From contig CANQVJ010000004.1 of NCBI GenBank assembly GCA_947627295.1, positions 1-64,000 of the forward strand: DNA of 64,000 nt, written 5' to 3'. The notes beneath the pieces are model-generated. The model was not told where the DNA came from. It ran no database searches and worked only from the letters and a program-made list of their open reading frames with translations. Positions 25,989 to 34,733 of this stretch are shown piece by piece. The DNA is from an uncultured Clostridia bacterium. GTDB taxonomy: Bacteria > Bacillota > Clostridia > TANB77 > CAG-508. Each line of letters begins with the position of its first letter. Position 1 is the stretch's first letter. The position numbers were made by a program, and so were the translations under genes.

Positions 25989-26392
25989 TTTTCAACCTCT
26001 TTTCTGAAATGTTGTTTTATCTCTTTTGTTTTTCTTATTTCTTCAGGATTATTATATTTAATTAACTCAACTATATATTCTGCCATTTCGTCTATCACTT
26101 TGTCTTGCTTTTTCACTATATTCACTAATTTTTTGTAATATTTCATCTCTACTACATCTAATTCTACTGTTTTTTCTTTGTTTTTAAATTCCATACAAAA
26201 ATGAGGACAATGTTCCAGTAAATCTCTTAGTGTTTCTGTTCCTTTTTCAAATCTATTATGTATCTCTTCTAATTTTTTAAATTCTGAATCAAATAGTTTG
26301 TTCATTTTCCTTGCTGACTCTTCTGGTATTTCTAACTCTAATTCATTTTCATTTTCTGTAAACGCCCAAGCTGAATATACTTTTCTTTCCAT
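25979..26392 (-). CDS. Phage protein of unknown function, 137 residues
   Basis: An acidic helical protein with HCPHFCMEFKNKEKTVEL in the middle, two His and two Cys that could bind metal, and a basic C-terminus. It overlaps its neighbours by 10 bp and by 1 bp. No family recognised. Confidence 0.55.
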   Translation of the reverse strand: MERKVYSAWAFTENENELELEIPEESARKMNKLFDSEFKKLEEIHNRFEKGTETLRDLLEHCPHFCMEFKNKEKTVELDVVEMKYYKKLVNIVKKQDKVIDEMAEYIVELIKYNNPEEIRKTKEIKQHFRKEVEKWS

Positions 26393-26751
26393 TATTGTTC
26401 CCCTCCTACTACATATTGCATATTTCTCATTTGTTCTTTTGTTACTACCGTTGTTATATCTTTGTTATATAATAAATAACCACTTAAAATATGTATCCAT
26501 TTTTGTCCATTTTTTGCTTGTCCAAATTTATAAACATGTTCGCCGTTCACATAATCCCCTACTTCTATCAGGTCTATTATGTCTTTGGAGTGTTTTATAA
26601 ATACTGTTTTTGATATATACATTTTAAGGCAAACATTTATTAAATAAGCTACATCATGTTTTCCATACATTTTAGGTTGTACCGTTTTTATTTCTAAAAT
26701 TTTTCCTATTCCTTTTTTAGTTCTTACAAAATCTCCAACCTCAATTTTCAT
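26392..26751 (-). CDS. Small beta-rich phage protein, unknown
   Basis: The 119-residue protein starts MKIEVGDFVRTKKGIGKI and repeats a similar strand pattern at IEVGDYVNGEHVYKF. It looks like two small beta-barrel units. I chose the ATG at 26751 with AGGTG upstream rather than the codon at 26775. Such proteins are common in clostridial phages without known role. Confidence 0.55.
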   Translation of the reverse strand: MKIEVGDFVRTKKGIGKILEIKTVQPKMYGKHDVAYLINVCLKMYISKTVFIKHSKDIIDLIEVGDYVNGEHVYKFGQAKNGQKWIHILSGYLLYNKDITTVVTKEQMRNMQYVVGGEQ

Positions 26752-26759
26752 TTCTGCAC

Positions 26760-26981
26760 CTACTTTCCTAAACAATTATATAAAATATAATCACACGCAG
26801 TTATTTTTCCTATTATTTCAGCCTCATCTGTAAAAATATCCGTTCCCATAAATCCAACACTGCTCTTATCTTCTTCAAGCTCTTTATTAATTCTGTCAAT
26901 TTCTGCTTTAACTTTACTTAACTCTTTTTGTAATGCTTTTCTATATCTTTTTATTTCGTTTTTACTAATTAGTTTGTACAT
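26760..26981 (-). CDS. Small coiled-coil phage protein
   Basis: The 73-residue protein begins MYKLISKNEIKRYRKALQK and continues as a heptad-like coiled coil (VKAEIDRINKELEEDK). GAGG lies before the ATG. It overlaps the RecU-like gene by 17 bp. Role unknown. Confidence 0.5.
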   Translation of the reverse strand: MYKLISKNEIKRYRKALQKELSKVKAEIDRINKELEEDKSSVGFMGTDIFTDEAEIIGKITACDYILYNCLGK

Positions 26982-27408
26982 TTTTTATTACCTCTTTTTT
27001 ATTTAAAATTTTTATCAAATCCCAACTCGGGTTTCCTTCTGCAGGTATTGTTTTACTACCTGTTTTTAAAATATCGATTACTGTATCAACATCTATCATC
27101 CTTACATCCTTATCTTCAAAACAAATTAAAAAGTATGCTTTAAAACCTGCATTTTTACATTTTTTTAATTCATTTGTTTGTTTCAAATCTTTTTCAACCA
27201 TATGCCATTTTCTAGTTTTGCACTCTTTTGCATCAAAAACTGCTTTGTAGTAAGGAAGAAACACCTCATAATCAAAAGGTTCACCTTGTATATATGTTCC
27301 GTCTTGTAGTCTTTTAGGGTGGTTTTTATGTGCATGTCCACCTATTGCCTCTACATATTTACATACTTTTTGAATTTGATTTTCAAATTTGTATCCTCGT
27401 CTTGGCAT
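26965..27408 (-). CDS. RecU-like Holliday junction resolvase / PD-(D/E)XK nuclease
   Basis: The 147-residue protein has the resolvase-type pattern: N-terminal FENQIQKVCKYVEA, then HKNHPKRLQDGTYIQGEPFDYEVF, the nuclease core VFDAKECKTRKWHM (Asp, Glu and Lys in place), and KQTNELKKCKNAGFKAYFLI. These are the landmarks of RecU-like enzymes that cut recombination and replication intermediates. It belongs to the phage replication block, next to the SF2 helicase. Confidence 0.7.
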   Translation of the reverse strand: MPRRGYKFENQIQKVCKYVEAIGGHAHKNHPKRLQDGTYIQGEPFDYEVFLPYYKAVFDAKECKTRKWHMVEKDLKQTNELKKCKNAGFKAYFLICFEDKDVRMIDVDTVIDILKTGSKTIPAEGNPSWDLIKILNKKEVIKNVQTN

Positions 27409-27409
27409 A

Positions 27410-27598
27410 TTAATCCACCTCTCTATCTATTTGTTCCATCCATTCATCTACTTGCCTTCTTGATTGTTCATATTTTTCTTGATACCAAAGATGTCTTATT
27501 GTTTCTTTATTTAAAAATTCCGTAACATAGTCGTCTACTATTGTTGACCATAATGCATATTTATTATCTTTTTTTCTATGGTGTAGTTCTCTTGCCAT
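27410..27598 (-). CDS. Small phage protein, 62 residues
   Basis: It begins MARELHHRKKDNKYALWSTI and is charged, with two Trp and two His near the start. The ATG at 27598 follows GGAGGT at a good distance. It ends 1 bp before the resolvase gene. No family recognised. Confidence 0.5.
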   Translation of the reverse strand: MARELHHRKKDNKYALWSTIVDDYVTEFLNKETIRHLWYQEKYEQSRRQVDEWMEQIDREVD

Positions 27599-27616
27599 TT
27601 TAATCACCTCCCAAAG

Positions 27617-27823
27617 TCATATTCTTTTGTTATCACAAAATTTTATATTGTTTGGTTCAACTTTTTCTACTTGTCCATTTTCATATTCTACTATTCCAAC
27701 TTCAAACTCTTGTCCAAAAAAATTTTTTATATGTGCCCATTTATTAAACAATACCTTTTTACCGTCTACAAAACAAGGCCTTAATTCTTGTTTCATTACA
27801 ATTTCACTACTAAAACCTGCCAT
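27617..27823 (-). CDS. Small phage protein, 68 residues
   Basis: A beta-rich protein whose middle (KVLFNKWAHIKNFFGQEFE) and end (VEYENGQVEKVEPNNIKFCD) look like a small SH3-like barrel. It lies between the helicase and a small gene. Function unknown. Confidence 0.5.
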   Translation of the reverse strand: MAGFSSEIVMKQELRPCFVDGKKVLFNKWAHIKNFFGQEFEVGIVEYENGQVEKVEPNNIKFCDNKRI

Positions 27824-27833
27824 TTTTAACCTC

Positions 27834-29336
27834 CTACCTATAAAATAACCTATTTAAAATTTGTGATGCCTGCATTTTATTTAAGTTTTCTGTATCATAA
27901 TTTTTTAAAAATCTTTTTATTTGATTTTTTTGCTTTTCGCTTGCTGGAGCTTTGCCCCATTTTCTCACTATATTTGTGTTCCATATATATTCGTAATCTT
28001 GGCAATTTTCCCTTAAATATGTATAAACCTTATCAAATGCTTTTTGCATTTCAACCTTCTTACCGTGAATAGTTGTTTTTCCTAATTCATCTTGTGCAGG
28101 TATTTTTATTTTTTGATTTGGGATATTAATAACCATGTCTCCATTTGGCATTTTGAAATAATTAACTCCATGCGTATTATATTCTTGTTCTTTTGCCCAT
28201 AAGTTTACTATTTCAACATTTCTTATCCAACTTTCTACGCAATCGGATTTTTTTGTAATTAAATCAGGTAATTCAAATAGGTCTCCTTGTATTTCATCTT
28301 TCTTGCTTTCTGGTACAGCATTTAAATCAACTCCTATTAAGGAAGGCGCTGTGCATAAATTAGCTCTGCCTGTCGTTCCAACTAAGTCTATTAGTGTTAA
28401 TTTTTCTTTTCCTGGATAAAGTCTTAATCCTCTACCTACCATTTGTGTATATAATGAACTGTTGCTTGTAGGTCTTGCAATCATAACAGTTTCAACGAGT
28501 GGCATATCTGTTCCTTCTGTAAATATCATACAATTAACTAATACTGGTATTTCTCTATTTGTGAATTTTTTAATTAATTCCTCTCTGTTTTTTGTGTCTG
28601 CTGTAACTGCTACCGCTCCAGGAATTTCTTTAGCAATATCTTGTGCGTGTTTTACGGTTGTTGCAAATATCAAGGTTTGTCCTTTTGCGTGTTTCTGATA
28701 TGCCTCATTAATAGCTTTATTTAATATTTCTGTGTTCATCGTTTCTTCAAGCTCTCCAATTGCAAAATCTCCCATTCGTCTCGCAACTTTTGAAATATCG
28801 TATCCAATGTTTACTCTTAAACAATTGATGTCTGTTAAATATTTATTTTTAATTGCCCATTTTAAATCTTTTTCGAATATAATATCTTGGAATATATCAT
28901 CTAACCTTACATTGTCGCCTCTATTTGGCGTTGCTGTAAACCCTAAATGTAATCTTGGCTTGAAATAATCGTATATTTTTCTATAACTTTTAGCTGGCGC
29001 ATGATGTGCCTCATCTGTTATTATTAAATCAAAATCATCTGGCTTGAAATTTTCTAATCTATGTGTTAAACTTTGTACTGAAGCAATTATGACTGGTTCA
29101 TTGTTGCTTTTATGGTTGCCCATTTCAATTCCCACAGGACAATCATAATATTTGACAGGTTGTGTCACTAGTTCTTCTCTGTGTGCTAAAACTAGTACAC
29201 GGCCTTTTCTTTTTATATTTGTAAAAGTAGCTGTTTTCCCTAAACCAGTTGCCATTTGAATTAAATATGAACCAGGTTTTAAGTTGTCGATTATTTCTAA
29301 GCACTCTTTTTGATAATCTCTTAGTTCAAGTTTCAC
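27834..29336 (-). CDS. SF2 DEAH-box helicase, phage replication
   Basis: The 500-residue protein has superfamily 2 motifs: RDYQKECLEI (Q-like), Walker A ATGLGKTATF near residue 31, the DEAHH box near 109, GFTATPNRGD (motif III), and motif VI QMVGRGLRLYPGK. It should unwind duplex DNA or remodel forks during phage replication. It lies in a block with a resolvase, a DUF927-type helicase and primase. Length and motif order are normal. Confidence 0.85.
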   Translation of the reverse strand: MKLELRDYQKECLEIIDNLKPGSYLIQMATGLGKTATFTNIKRKGRVLVLAHREELVTQPVKYYDCPVGIEMGNHKSNNEPVIIASVQSLTHRLENFKPDDFDLIITDEAHHAPAKSYRKIYDYFKPRLHLGFTATPNRGDNVRLDDIFQDIIFEKDLKWAIKNKYLTDINCLRVNIGYDISKVARRMGDFAIGELEETMNTEILNKAINEAYQKHAKGQTLIFATTVKHAQDIAKEIPGAVAVTADTKNREELIKKFTNREIPVLVNCMIFTEGTDMPLVETVMIARPTSNSSLYTQMVGRGLRLYPGKEKLTLIDLVGTTGRANLCTAPSLIGVDLNAVPESKKDEIQGDLFELPDLITKKSDCVESWIRNVEIVNLWAKEQEYNTHGVNYFKMPNGDMVINIPNQKIKIPAQDELGKTTIHGKKVEMQKAFDKVYTYLRENCQDYEYIWNTNIVRKWGKAPASEKQKNQIKRFLKNYDTENLNKMQASQILNRLFYR

Positions 29337-29342
29337 ATTTTA

Positions 29343-29624
29343 TCACTCCTTTGGCATTTCATATACTTTTGGAATATTATATATTCCCCTAATATCACCT
29401 TCTACATTTTGTACAGTCGCATATTTTTTATATTCACTTACTATTTTTTGCAACACTTCTTTTGCTCTTTCTTCTGTTTTATATTTTCCTAAAATATCTG
29501 AGCAATCATCTGATGAATTATACGAATTATCAAAAGACATTATTTCTCCTGTTTTTATTGCATACAATGTATTTACATTATCAAAATTTATTATTTTCTT
29601 TTTATTTTGACTAACTATTATCAT
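29343..29624 (-). CDS. Phage protein of unknown function, 93 residues
   Basis: A soluble protein that opens MIIVSQNKKKIINFDNV and has a YKTEERAKEVLQKIVSEY helix. This pattern recurs in clostridial phage genomes without assigned role. Its start lies inside the end of the preceding small membrane gene, with AAAGGAGG before the ATG. Confidence 0.6.
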   Translation of the reverse strand: MIIVSQNKKKIINFDNVNTLYAIKTGEIMSFDNSYNSSDDCSDILGKYKTEERAKEVLQKIVSEYKKYATVQNVEGDIRGIYNIPKVYEMPKE

Positions 29625-29784
29625 TTTGATTTCCTCCTTTCACACAATTTTGACATTGACAACTAATTGTACTATTTTCTTGTTTCATCATAAAAATCTC
29701 TGCACATTTTGTTTTTAATATCATTAATAATATTGATAAAATTATTAATCCTACAATTAACGCTTTTTCTCCTTTATCCCACAT
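29611..29784 (-). CDS. Small membrane protein with Cys motif, 57 residues
   Basis: The ORF begins MWDKGEKALIVGLIILS, giving one membrane helix (about residues 8-23), and then has C-Q-C-Q-N-C near residues 42-47. AAAGGA precedes the ATG, and its end overlaps the next gene by 14 bp. It fits exactly the gap between its neighbours. Role unknown; the clustered cysteines suggest metal or a disulfide. Confidence 0.6.
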   Translation of the reverse strand: MWDKGEKALIVGLIILSILLMILKTKCAEIFMMKQENSTISCQCQNCVKGGNQNDNS

Positions 29785-29798
29785 TTGTTTTTTCCTTT

Positions 29799-30185
29799 CT
29801 ATTTTTCGTCTATGACGACTGTTCCTGTTGAAGGATATATTGTGTGTCTTTTTCCATATTCATCATCAAATAATATCCTCATATCGTCATAAGTTATATC
29901 GAACTTTCCTTCGTATTCTTGGATTACTTTGCCATTAACATCATAAACTTTTATTGTCCTTGTAATTCCATTTTGAAGTTCACTTTCTTGGTTTTTTAAA
30001 GCCCTGCTTCCTGATGCTGTATTTGAGTAATACCAAAATTCAAATCCTATTATTCCTCCTACTACCATTAAAGCAATTAATAATGCTATTACTCCTGTCT
30101 TTATATCTTCATTAAATGCAAGTGCCACAATAACTATAGTTCCTGCTATTATTACAATATCTAAAATTATTGCTCCTATTGTCAT
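29799..30185 (-). CDS. Phage membrane protein, 128 residues
   Basis: Two N-terminal membrane helices (about residues 3-24 and 29-50) are followed by a soluble domain that starts near YSNTASGSRALKNQ. That domain includes VYDVNGKVIQEYEGKFDI, beta strands common in phage proteins that wrap an N-x-G turn. It overlaps the upstream small gene by 4 bp. Function unknown. Confidence 0.6.
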   Translation of the reverse strand: MTIGAIILDIVIIAGTIVIVALAFNEDIKTGVIALLIALMVVGGIIGFEFWYYSNTASGSRALKNQESELQNGITRTIKVYDVNGKVIQEYEGKFDITYDDMRILFDDEYGKRHTIYPSTGTVVIDEK

Positions 30186-30316
30186 TTTTCATCTCTCCTT
30201 TCCAACCTGTCAATTTTTTTGACAGATTGCTCTAAATTTCTTTTTACACAATCTTTGTAATTTTCTTTTGGTATTTCCTTACAAAAAGGATATTTCCCAC
30301 ATTTTGTACACTTCAT
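30182..30316 (-). CDS. Small zinc-ribbon-like protein, 44 residues
   Basis: It begins MKCTKCGKYPFCKEIPKENY and has C-x-x-C plus two more Cys (residues 12 and 23), suggesting a metal site. AAAGGAG precedes the ATG. Both ends overlap neighbours by 4 bp (ATGA), the same tight coupling seen through the operon. This strongly supports it as a real gene. Confidence 0.65.
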   Translation of the reverse strand: MKCTKCGKYPFCKEIPKENYKDCVKRNLEQSVKKIDRLERRDEK

Positions 30317-30699
30317 CTTAAAAACTCTCCTTTAAAAACTACTCCTAATATGTCTAGTGCTAATTCAAGGTTGTCCTGTAACCAAACTTTTGTTACTTTT
30401 GCATTTTTGTCTTTTATGTTTTTTTCTAGTGTAGTCCTTTGATGTTCTGTTTTCTTTAAATTATCAATATGCTCTTGAAACATATTTAATTGAAACTTAT
30501 AATTTTTGACTTGTTTTTCATATTCTGATAAAATTCTATTTTTTATTTTTGTAGCATCATCTTTTTCTATTTGCTTTCTTTTAAACATAATCAACAGTTG
30601 CCTTAATGCTAAAAAGCAATGGATTTCTAATAAGTTATAATCTTTTGGTGGCGTTTTAAATTTTGTTGAATCACTTGATATTTGTTCTTTAGTTTTCAT
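30313..30699 (-). CDS. Phage protein of unknown function, 128 residues
   Basis: A highly charged helical protein with NLLEIHCFLALRQLLIMFKR near the start and a long Lys-rich coiled coil. The ATG at 30699 follows GGAGG; an in-frame ATG at 30711 lies before that site. It is the first gene after the repeat-rich 30720-31011 gap. No family recognised. Confidence 0.55.
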   Translation of the reverse strand: MKTKEQISSDSTKFKTPPKDYNLLEIHCFLALRQLLIMFKRKQIEKDDATKIKNRILSEYEKQVKNYKFQLNMFQEHIDNLKKTEHQRTTLEKNIKDKNAKVTKVWLQDNLELALDILGVVFKGEFLR

Positions 30700-30730
30700 T
30701 TTTACCTCCATTTTTTTAATAAAGTGTTGC

Positions 30731-30970
30731 AGTTACACTTCTTAAATCACTTTTTGGGTTATTGTTTATTCTTACTCTCCCAATGATTTTATTGATTGGT
30801 AACACAGTAACACACTTTTTTTTACCGATATAATATATTTATAGGGATAAGAGATTAGAGGTCCCAATTCCAATTGTCCCTATATATATATTAAATTATT
30901 ATATATGTGTTACTTAATTATTATATATGTATATAAACCTTGCTATATCTTAATTTGCTCAGTTACACTT
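30731..30970. other. Repeat-rich AT region, candidate replication origin
   Basis: This gap lies directly downstream of the helicase gene. AGTTACACTT occurs at 30731-30740 and again at 30961-30970. GTAACACAGTAACACACT (30799-30816) carries the same core inverted, and GTGTTACTT occurs at 30907. A 15-bp direct repeat, AATTATTATATATGT, is at 30894-30908 and 30916-30930, inside a very AT-rich tract, next to an inverted repeat (ATAGGGATA with TGTCCCTAT, 30841-30882). Iterons plus an AT-rich tract are what a phage origin looks like. No gene is visible in 30720-31011. Confidence 0.45.
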
Positions 30971-31011
30971 TATGGTGTTGCTAAGGTGTACGAAAGTGTT
31001 TTTTGTGTTAT

Positions 31012-32940
31012 TTAAAATGGTAAATCTTCAAACTCTTGTTGTTCATATTCATATTCATTTTCAAATTGCAAATCGTTTTCCTTCGGAATAATATTTATAC
31101 ATATACATCTAATATTTGTTCCATTTATTTTTACAGCTTTTGTAAATTTACCTTGACCGTCTTTTTCAATGTACTCTTTTTCCAAAAGTTTTCTTTTTAT
31201 ACCGTCCCAGCTGATATTATTTTCTTTTAGAAAATCTCTTAAAACTTTAGTAATGATGTATATTTTAGAAACATTTTCTCCTTCGCTGTCATATTTACCC
31301 CATATTTCTCCTGTTCCTGATGTGTTGTTAAATTTATTGATATTTTGATAAAACCAGTCTAAAATTAAATTATATATCCTCTCCGCTTCATCAGTGTCCT
31401 TTGAAAAATATTCTTCTATGTCTTTTATAGTTAGTGGAGCATCTTTAAAAATGTTTTTTGATACTATGTAATCAGCTGTCATAATTATTGAATAAGCATT
31501 TAATTGCTTTTTGTATTCTGTAAATCCACTTAATTCATTAATGTATTTTTGTTGTATTTTTTGCAATTTTTCTCTGTCTTCTATTAACTTTATAAACTTT
31601 CTTCCTGCAAATCCATAATTTTCTTGAATTAAATTTACTGTTTTATTGCCATTTTCAATTATTTGGTCATCTTCATTAATCTCAATTACTCTGTTTTTAA
31701 CTCCTTCTTTTGAGAAATTACTTGTAATTGGTTCTTCGCCATTTAAAATAATTATGGTTTGCCAACTTGTTTGCTCTCTTATTCCATTATCAATACTTCC
31801 TCTTTCTTTTCCTTTTCCTTCTGTAAGCGTGTAAACAACTTCATCAAAACTTTTGTATCTTGTTTTTGCAATCTGCAATTCATCTAAAATAATTGGCATA
31901 TTTCTATAAAAGTTACATAGTCTTTCGTTTGCGATAGTTGTATTAGATAAATTACTAATCATATTATTGTCAGGCCTACCCCAAATGCTAGCACACACCA
32001 TTTCTGCTACTGTTTTACCATTTCCACTTTTTCCCCATAAATGAACTATAAAACTATTTAATTTGAATATTTTTACTAATACACTAGCAAAAGAAGTAGC
32101 TATCATAAATCTTAATGTTTTACTGTATTTTCTTAATTGCTTTATATGCTCTAACCATTTTTCATACTCTCCACTACAACTTATGCTATTTAATTTTTGT
32201 TTAAATTCTTTATCAACATCCAAACAATATTCTTCTGTAAATGGTACAAACTCGTTATCAGCCCAACCTAAATGAGAAACACTCTTTTTAGGAATAAATG
32301 TATTTAATTCTATTACATCGGCTAAATATTTAATCAAATTCTTAGCATTGTTTTCATTTACTTCTATTCCTCTATTTGCTAATTGCAATATTTTTGTTTT
32401 AGTTGATATAGTGTTTTTTTCTACTGTTATATCCTGCCATTTTCCGTCTTTAAAAAATGCTAACTTCACTTTCTCTGTGTTTGTATCCATATTTATTAGT
32501 CTTTCTACTGGCATAATCGGAATCGAACTTGCTTTGATTGTAGTTGTTTCAAACATAGCATTTTTTTCTTCTTTCCAAACACCTTTATCATTTGCTATCC
32601 AACTACCACAATTTAATTGATTAATTTCTTTATTTCCTTTTTTCCATTTGTATTTATCATTTGAAAAATCAGTAATATTGCTGATTCCACTTTTAAGCTC
32701 TTTAATATACATTTCTTTAAAAACTCTATACATATTGTTGAATCTTCTTGTCATTTTTAATTCTCTTGCTCTAGCTTCTATTTTCGCTGTTTCTTTTTCT
32801 CTTTTAAAAGTATTTTTTATTGCAAAAATATGTCTAAAAACCATTTCATCTAAAATTGTTTCTTTGTCTAACTTTTCAATTGATTCAAACTCTGGGAAAG
32901 CAATTTCTTTGTCGTCTTCATTTTCTATATTTTCTTCCAT
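31012..32940 (-). CDS. DUF927-type replicative helicase/ATPase
   Basis: The 642-residue protein has an ATPase core with Walker A WGKSGNGKTV (about residue 300) and Walker B MPIILDELQI. This is followed by SWQTIIILNGEEPI and KNRVIEI, the pattern of DUF927/helicase proteins that pair with a phage primase. It should unwind DNA at the phage origin. Its stop overlaps nothing, but its start overlaps the primase stop by 1 bp. The C-terminus is acidic and ends FEDLPF, like SSB tails. Confidence 0.8.
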   Translation of the reverse strand: MEENIENEDDKEIAFPEFESIEKLDKETILDEMVFRHIFAIKNTFKREKETAKIEARARELKMTRRFNNMYRVFKEMYIKELKSGISNITDFSNDKYKWKKGNKEINQLNCGSWIANDKGVWKEEKNAMFETTTIKASSIPIMPVERLINMDTNTEKVKLAFFKDGKWQDITVEKNTISTKTKILQLANRGIEVNENNAKNLIKYLADVIELNTFIPKKSVSHLGWADNEFVPFTEEYCLDVDKEFKQKLNSISCSGEYEKWLEHIKQLRKYSKTLRFMIATSFASVLVKIFKLNSFIVHLWGKSGNGKTVAEMVCASIWGRPDNNMISNLSNTTIANERLCNFYRNMPIILDELQIAKTRYKSFDEVVYTLTEGKGKERGSIDNGIREQTSWQTIIILNGEEPITSNFSKEGVKNRVIEINEDDQIIENGNKTVNLIQENYGFAGRKFIKLIEDREKLQKIQQKYINELSGFTEYKKQLNAYSIIMTADYIVSKNIFKDAPLTIKDIEEYFSKDTDEAERIYNLILDWFYQNINKFNNTSGTGEIWGKYDSEGENVSKIYIITKVLRDFLKENNISWDGIKRKLLEKEYIEKDGQGKFTKAVKINGTNIRCICINIIPKENDLQFENEYEYEQQEFEDLPF

Positions 32941-33509
32941 TAATTACTTCCTCCTTTTTTGCAATTTTGTATATATTTGTTTTCTTTATTTTTAAGCCAT
33001 ATCCAATCTTCTTCAGTTCCTTCTATTAGCATATTTATAAAATATTGTACTTTGTGTTTTTCTTTTAATGCTTCAGCGTATAAGTCTATATTTGGATTTT
33101 TTAAATCTTCAAATTTCCATAGTAAATGCAAATAATCTGTTAAAATTACAAATGCTTCTAATCTCCACTTTTTTAATCTGTTGTTTCTTTCAGTTTTTTG
33201 TTTATACTCATTGATTTCTAATCTTGTTGTCTGTGAATTATCTAATCCTAAATTGAAATGATGATTTATACTTTTAGCTGATTCATAATTATTCACATTT
33301 AGTAATTTTGCTACGAGGGATATTGCATCTCCGCCTTCTCCACATCCAAAGCATTTCCATATTTGTTTTTGTGGAGAAAACGAAAGACTTGCTGTTTTCT
33401 CTTTATGAAATGGGCATATAGCTTTATTAGCTCTATTTATTTCAATCCCATAATTTCTTGCTACCTCAATAATATCCACTCGTTGTTTTACTTCTTTTAT
33501 AAAATTCAT
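32940..33509 (-). CDS. Primase-like protein with CHC2 zinc finger
   Basis: The 189-residue protein starts VKQRVDIIEVARNYGIEI and has the CHC2 finger: CPFHKEKTASLSFSP, then WKCFGCGEGGDAISLVAKL. This is the N-terminal DNA-binding part of DnaG. The catalytic TOPRIM domain is absent, so it may load the DUF927 helicase or act with it as a split primase. It is translationally coupled to the helicase gene. Confidence 0.82.
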   Translation of the reverse strand: MNFIKEVKQRVDIIEVARNYGIEINRANKAICPFHKEKTASLSFSPQKQIWKCFGCGEGGDAISLVAKLLNVNNYESAKSINHHFNLGLDNSQTTRLEINEYKQKTERNNRLKKWRLEAFVILTDYLHLLWKFEDLKNPNIDLYAEALKEKHKVQYFINMLIEGTEEDWIWLKNKENKYIQNCKKGGSN

Positions 33510-33525
33510 TTGTATTTACCTCCAT

Positions 33526-34092
33526 TTAAAAAGGTAAATCATCACTGTCGTCTGTATCTGTATCAAAATCAGCAAAAGGATCCGATGCAGAATTTTCTAC
33601 TTTTTTTAATTTTTTAGGTTTAGGAATTTTAACTTCTTCTGTTTTATCATAAGATATTGCATAAAATGGCTTTACACTGCTATGTATTTCTCCGTCTTGA
33701 CCTTCAAATTCTTCATCTCTAAATACAATACCTACTTTTTTTCCTACAAGTTTTTGCTCATCAAAATCAAATTTAAATTTTCCATTTGAAGCTTCAATAG
33801 AAGTTATCAATCCTTTAAATCTAGGGTTGGTTGTACCTGAATTGTATCCTTCTATAAACACAGCCCAAACGCCACTCCATTTCTTTTCTTCTCTTGTATC
33901 TGCATCAAATTTTTTTTGATAAAATCCTTTGTGTTCTCCTTCATCAATATCAAATGCTACTTTTAAATATTCCTTTCCATTTTTTGTTTTCTCACATTTC
34001 ACTTGTTTTATAATGCATTTGTGTCCTCCTGCTGGTAATGTTTCAAATTCTCCAAAGGCTTGTGCCTCATCATATCCATTTGGTTTATTCAT
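33526..34092 (-). CDS. DUF669 phage ssDNA-binding protein candidate
   Basis: The 188-residue protein resembles DUF669: FETLPAGGHKCIIKQVKCEK, then YLKVAFDIDEGEHKGFY and GVWAVFIEGYN. Families of this kind stand next to AAA recombination ATPases and are thought to bind DNA. The tail is acidic and ends DDSDDLPF, very like the SSB C-terminal tip. It overlaps the ATPase gene by 8 bp. Confidence 0.7.
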   Translation of the reverse strand: MNKPNGYDEAQAFGEFETLPAGGHKCIIKQVKCEKTKNGKEYLKVAFDIDEGEHKGFYQKKFDADTREEKKWSGVWAVFIEGYNSGTTNPRFKGLITSIEASNGKFKFDFDEQKLVGKKVGIVFRDEEFEGQDGEIHSSVKPFYAISYDKTEEVKIPKPKKLKKVENSASDPFADFDTDTDDSDDLPF

Positions 34093-34730
34093 TATTCTTT
34101 CCTCCTAATTCATAATAATTTCTGATTGTTGTATCTACCATTTTTAAGTCATTATCAATTTCTTTATCCTCAAACATATTTAATGGTGTTTTGGCAACAT
34201 CTTGTCCGTCATTTTGTGTTGTGAAATAATGTTTATTATTATCATTTAAACACCTTAAAACAATAGTAAACATCCCCTCTACACAAACTTTGTCATCTAG
34301 TAATTTTCCAATTGTTTTTGGTTTGATATTTCCACAATCATCGCTTGTTTCATGCATATTGAAATACACAATTTTATCATTATCTAATTTAGTTTTTACA
34401 AACTCTATTAATGACCAGTACCTATCTCCTAAGTCGTTGTATAAATCAAATACTGCACTTCCTCCGCCTGCTTTGCTATGACTTTTCATAAAATGATTTG
34501 TGATTAAATATCCAGCGTCATCTATTACAATTGCTTTTTTTTCTGTTTTGAACATCGCTTTTAAAATTTTTTGATAATCATCTGTTTCCAATGTACTTTC
34601 AAATTTCTTTTTAAAAGGGAGTGGCTTTCTAATTACATTTATAAGTGCGAGTTCTTTTTCATTAAAATTTCTTAAAGCTGTACTCTTACCACTTCCTGAT
34701 TTTCCTATAATTAAAACTGGAATCCCGCAT
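34085..34730 (-). CDS. Phage AAA/RecA-like ATPase (Sak4-like), apparent frameshift at its start
   Basis: The frame that ends at 34085 contains Walker A GKSGSGKST and, further on, AIVIDDAGYL as Walker B. It thus belongs to the recombination ATPase group seen beside DUF669 and Gp157. The only good start is the ATG at 34730 with AAAGGAG, but it reads out of frame (stop after 14 codons). Removing one G of GGG (34724-34726) gives MRIPVLIIGKSGSGKST in frame. Without that, only a TTG at 34591, past Walker A, is available. Confidence 0.65.
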
Positions 34731-34733
34731 AAT

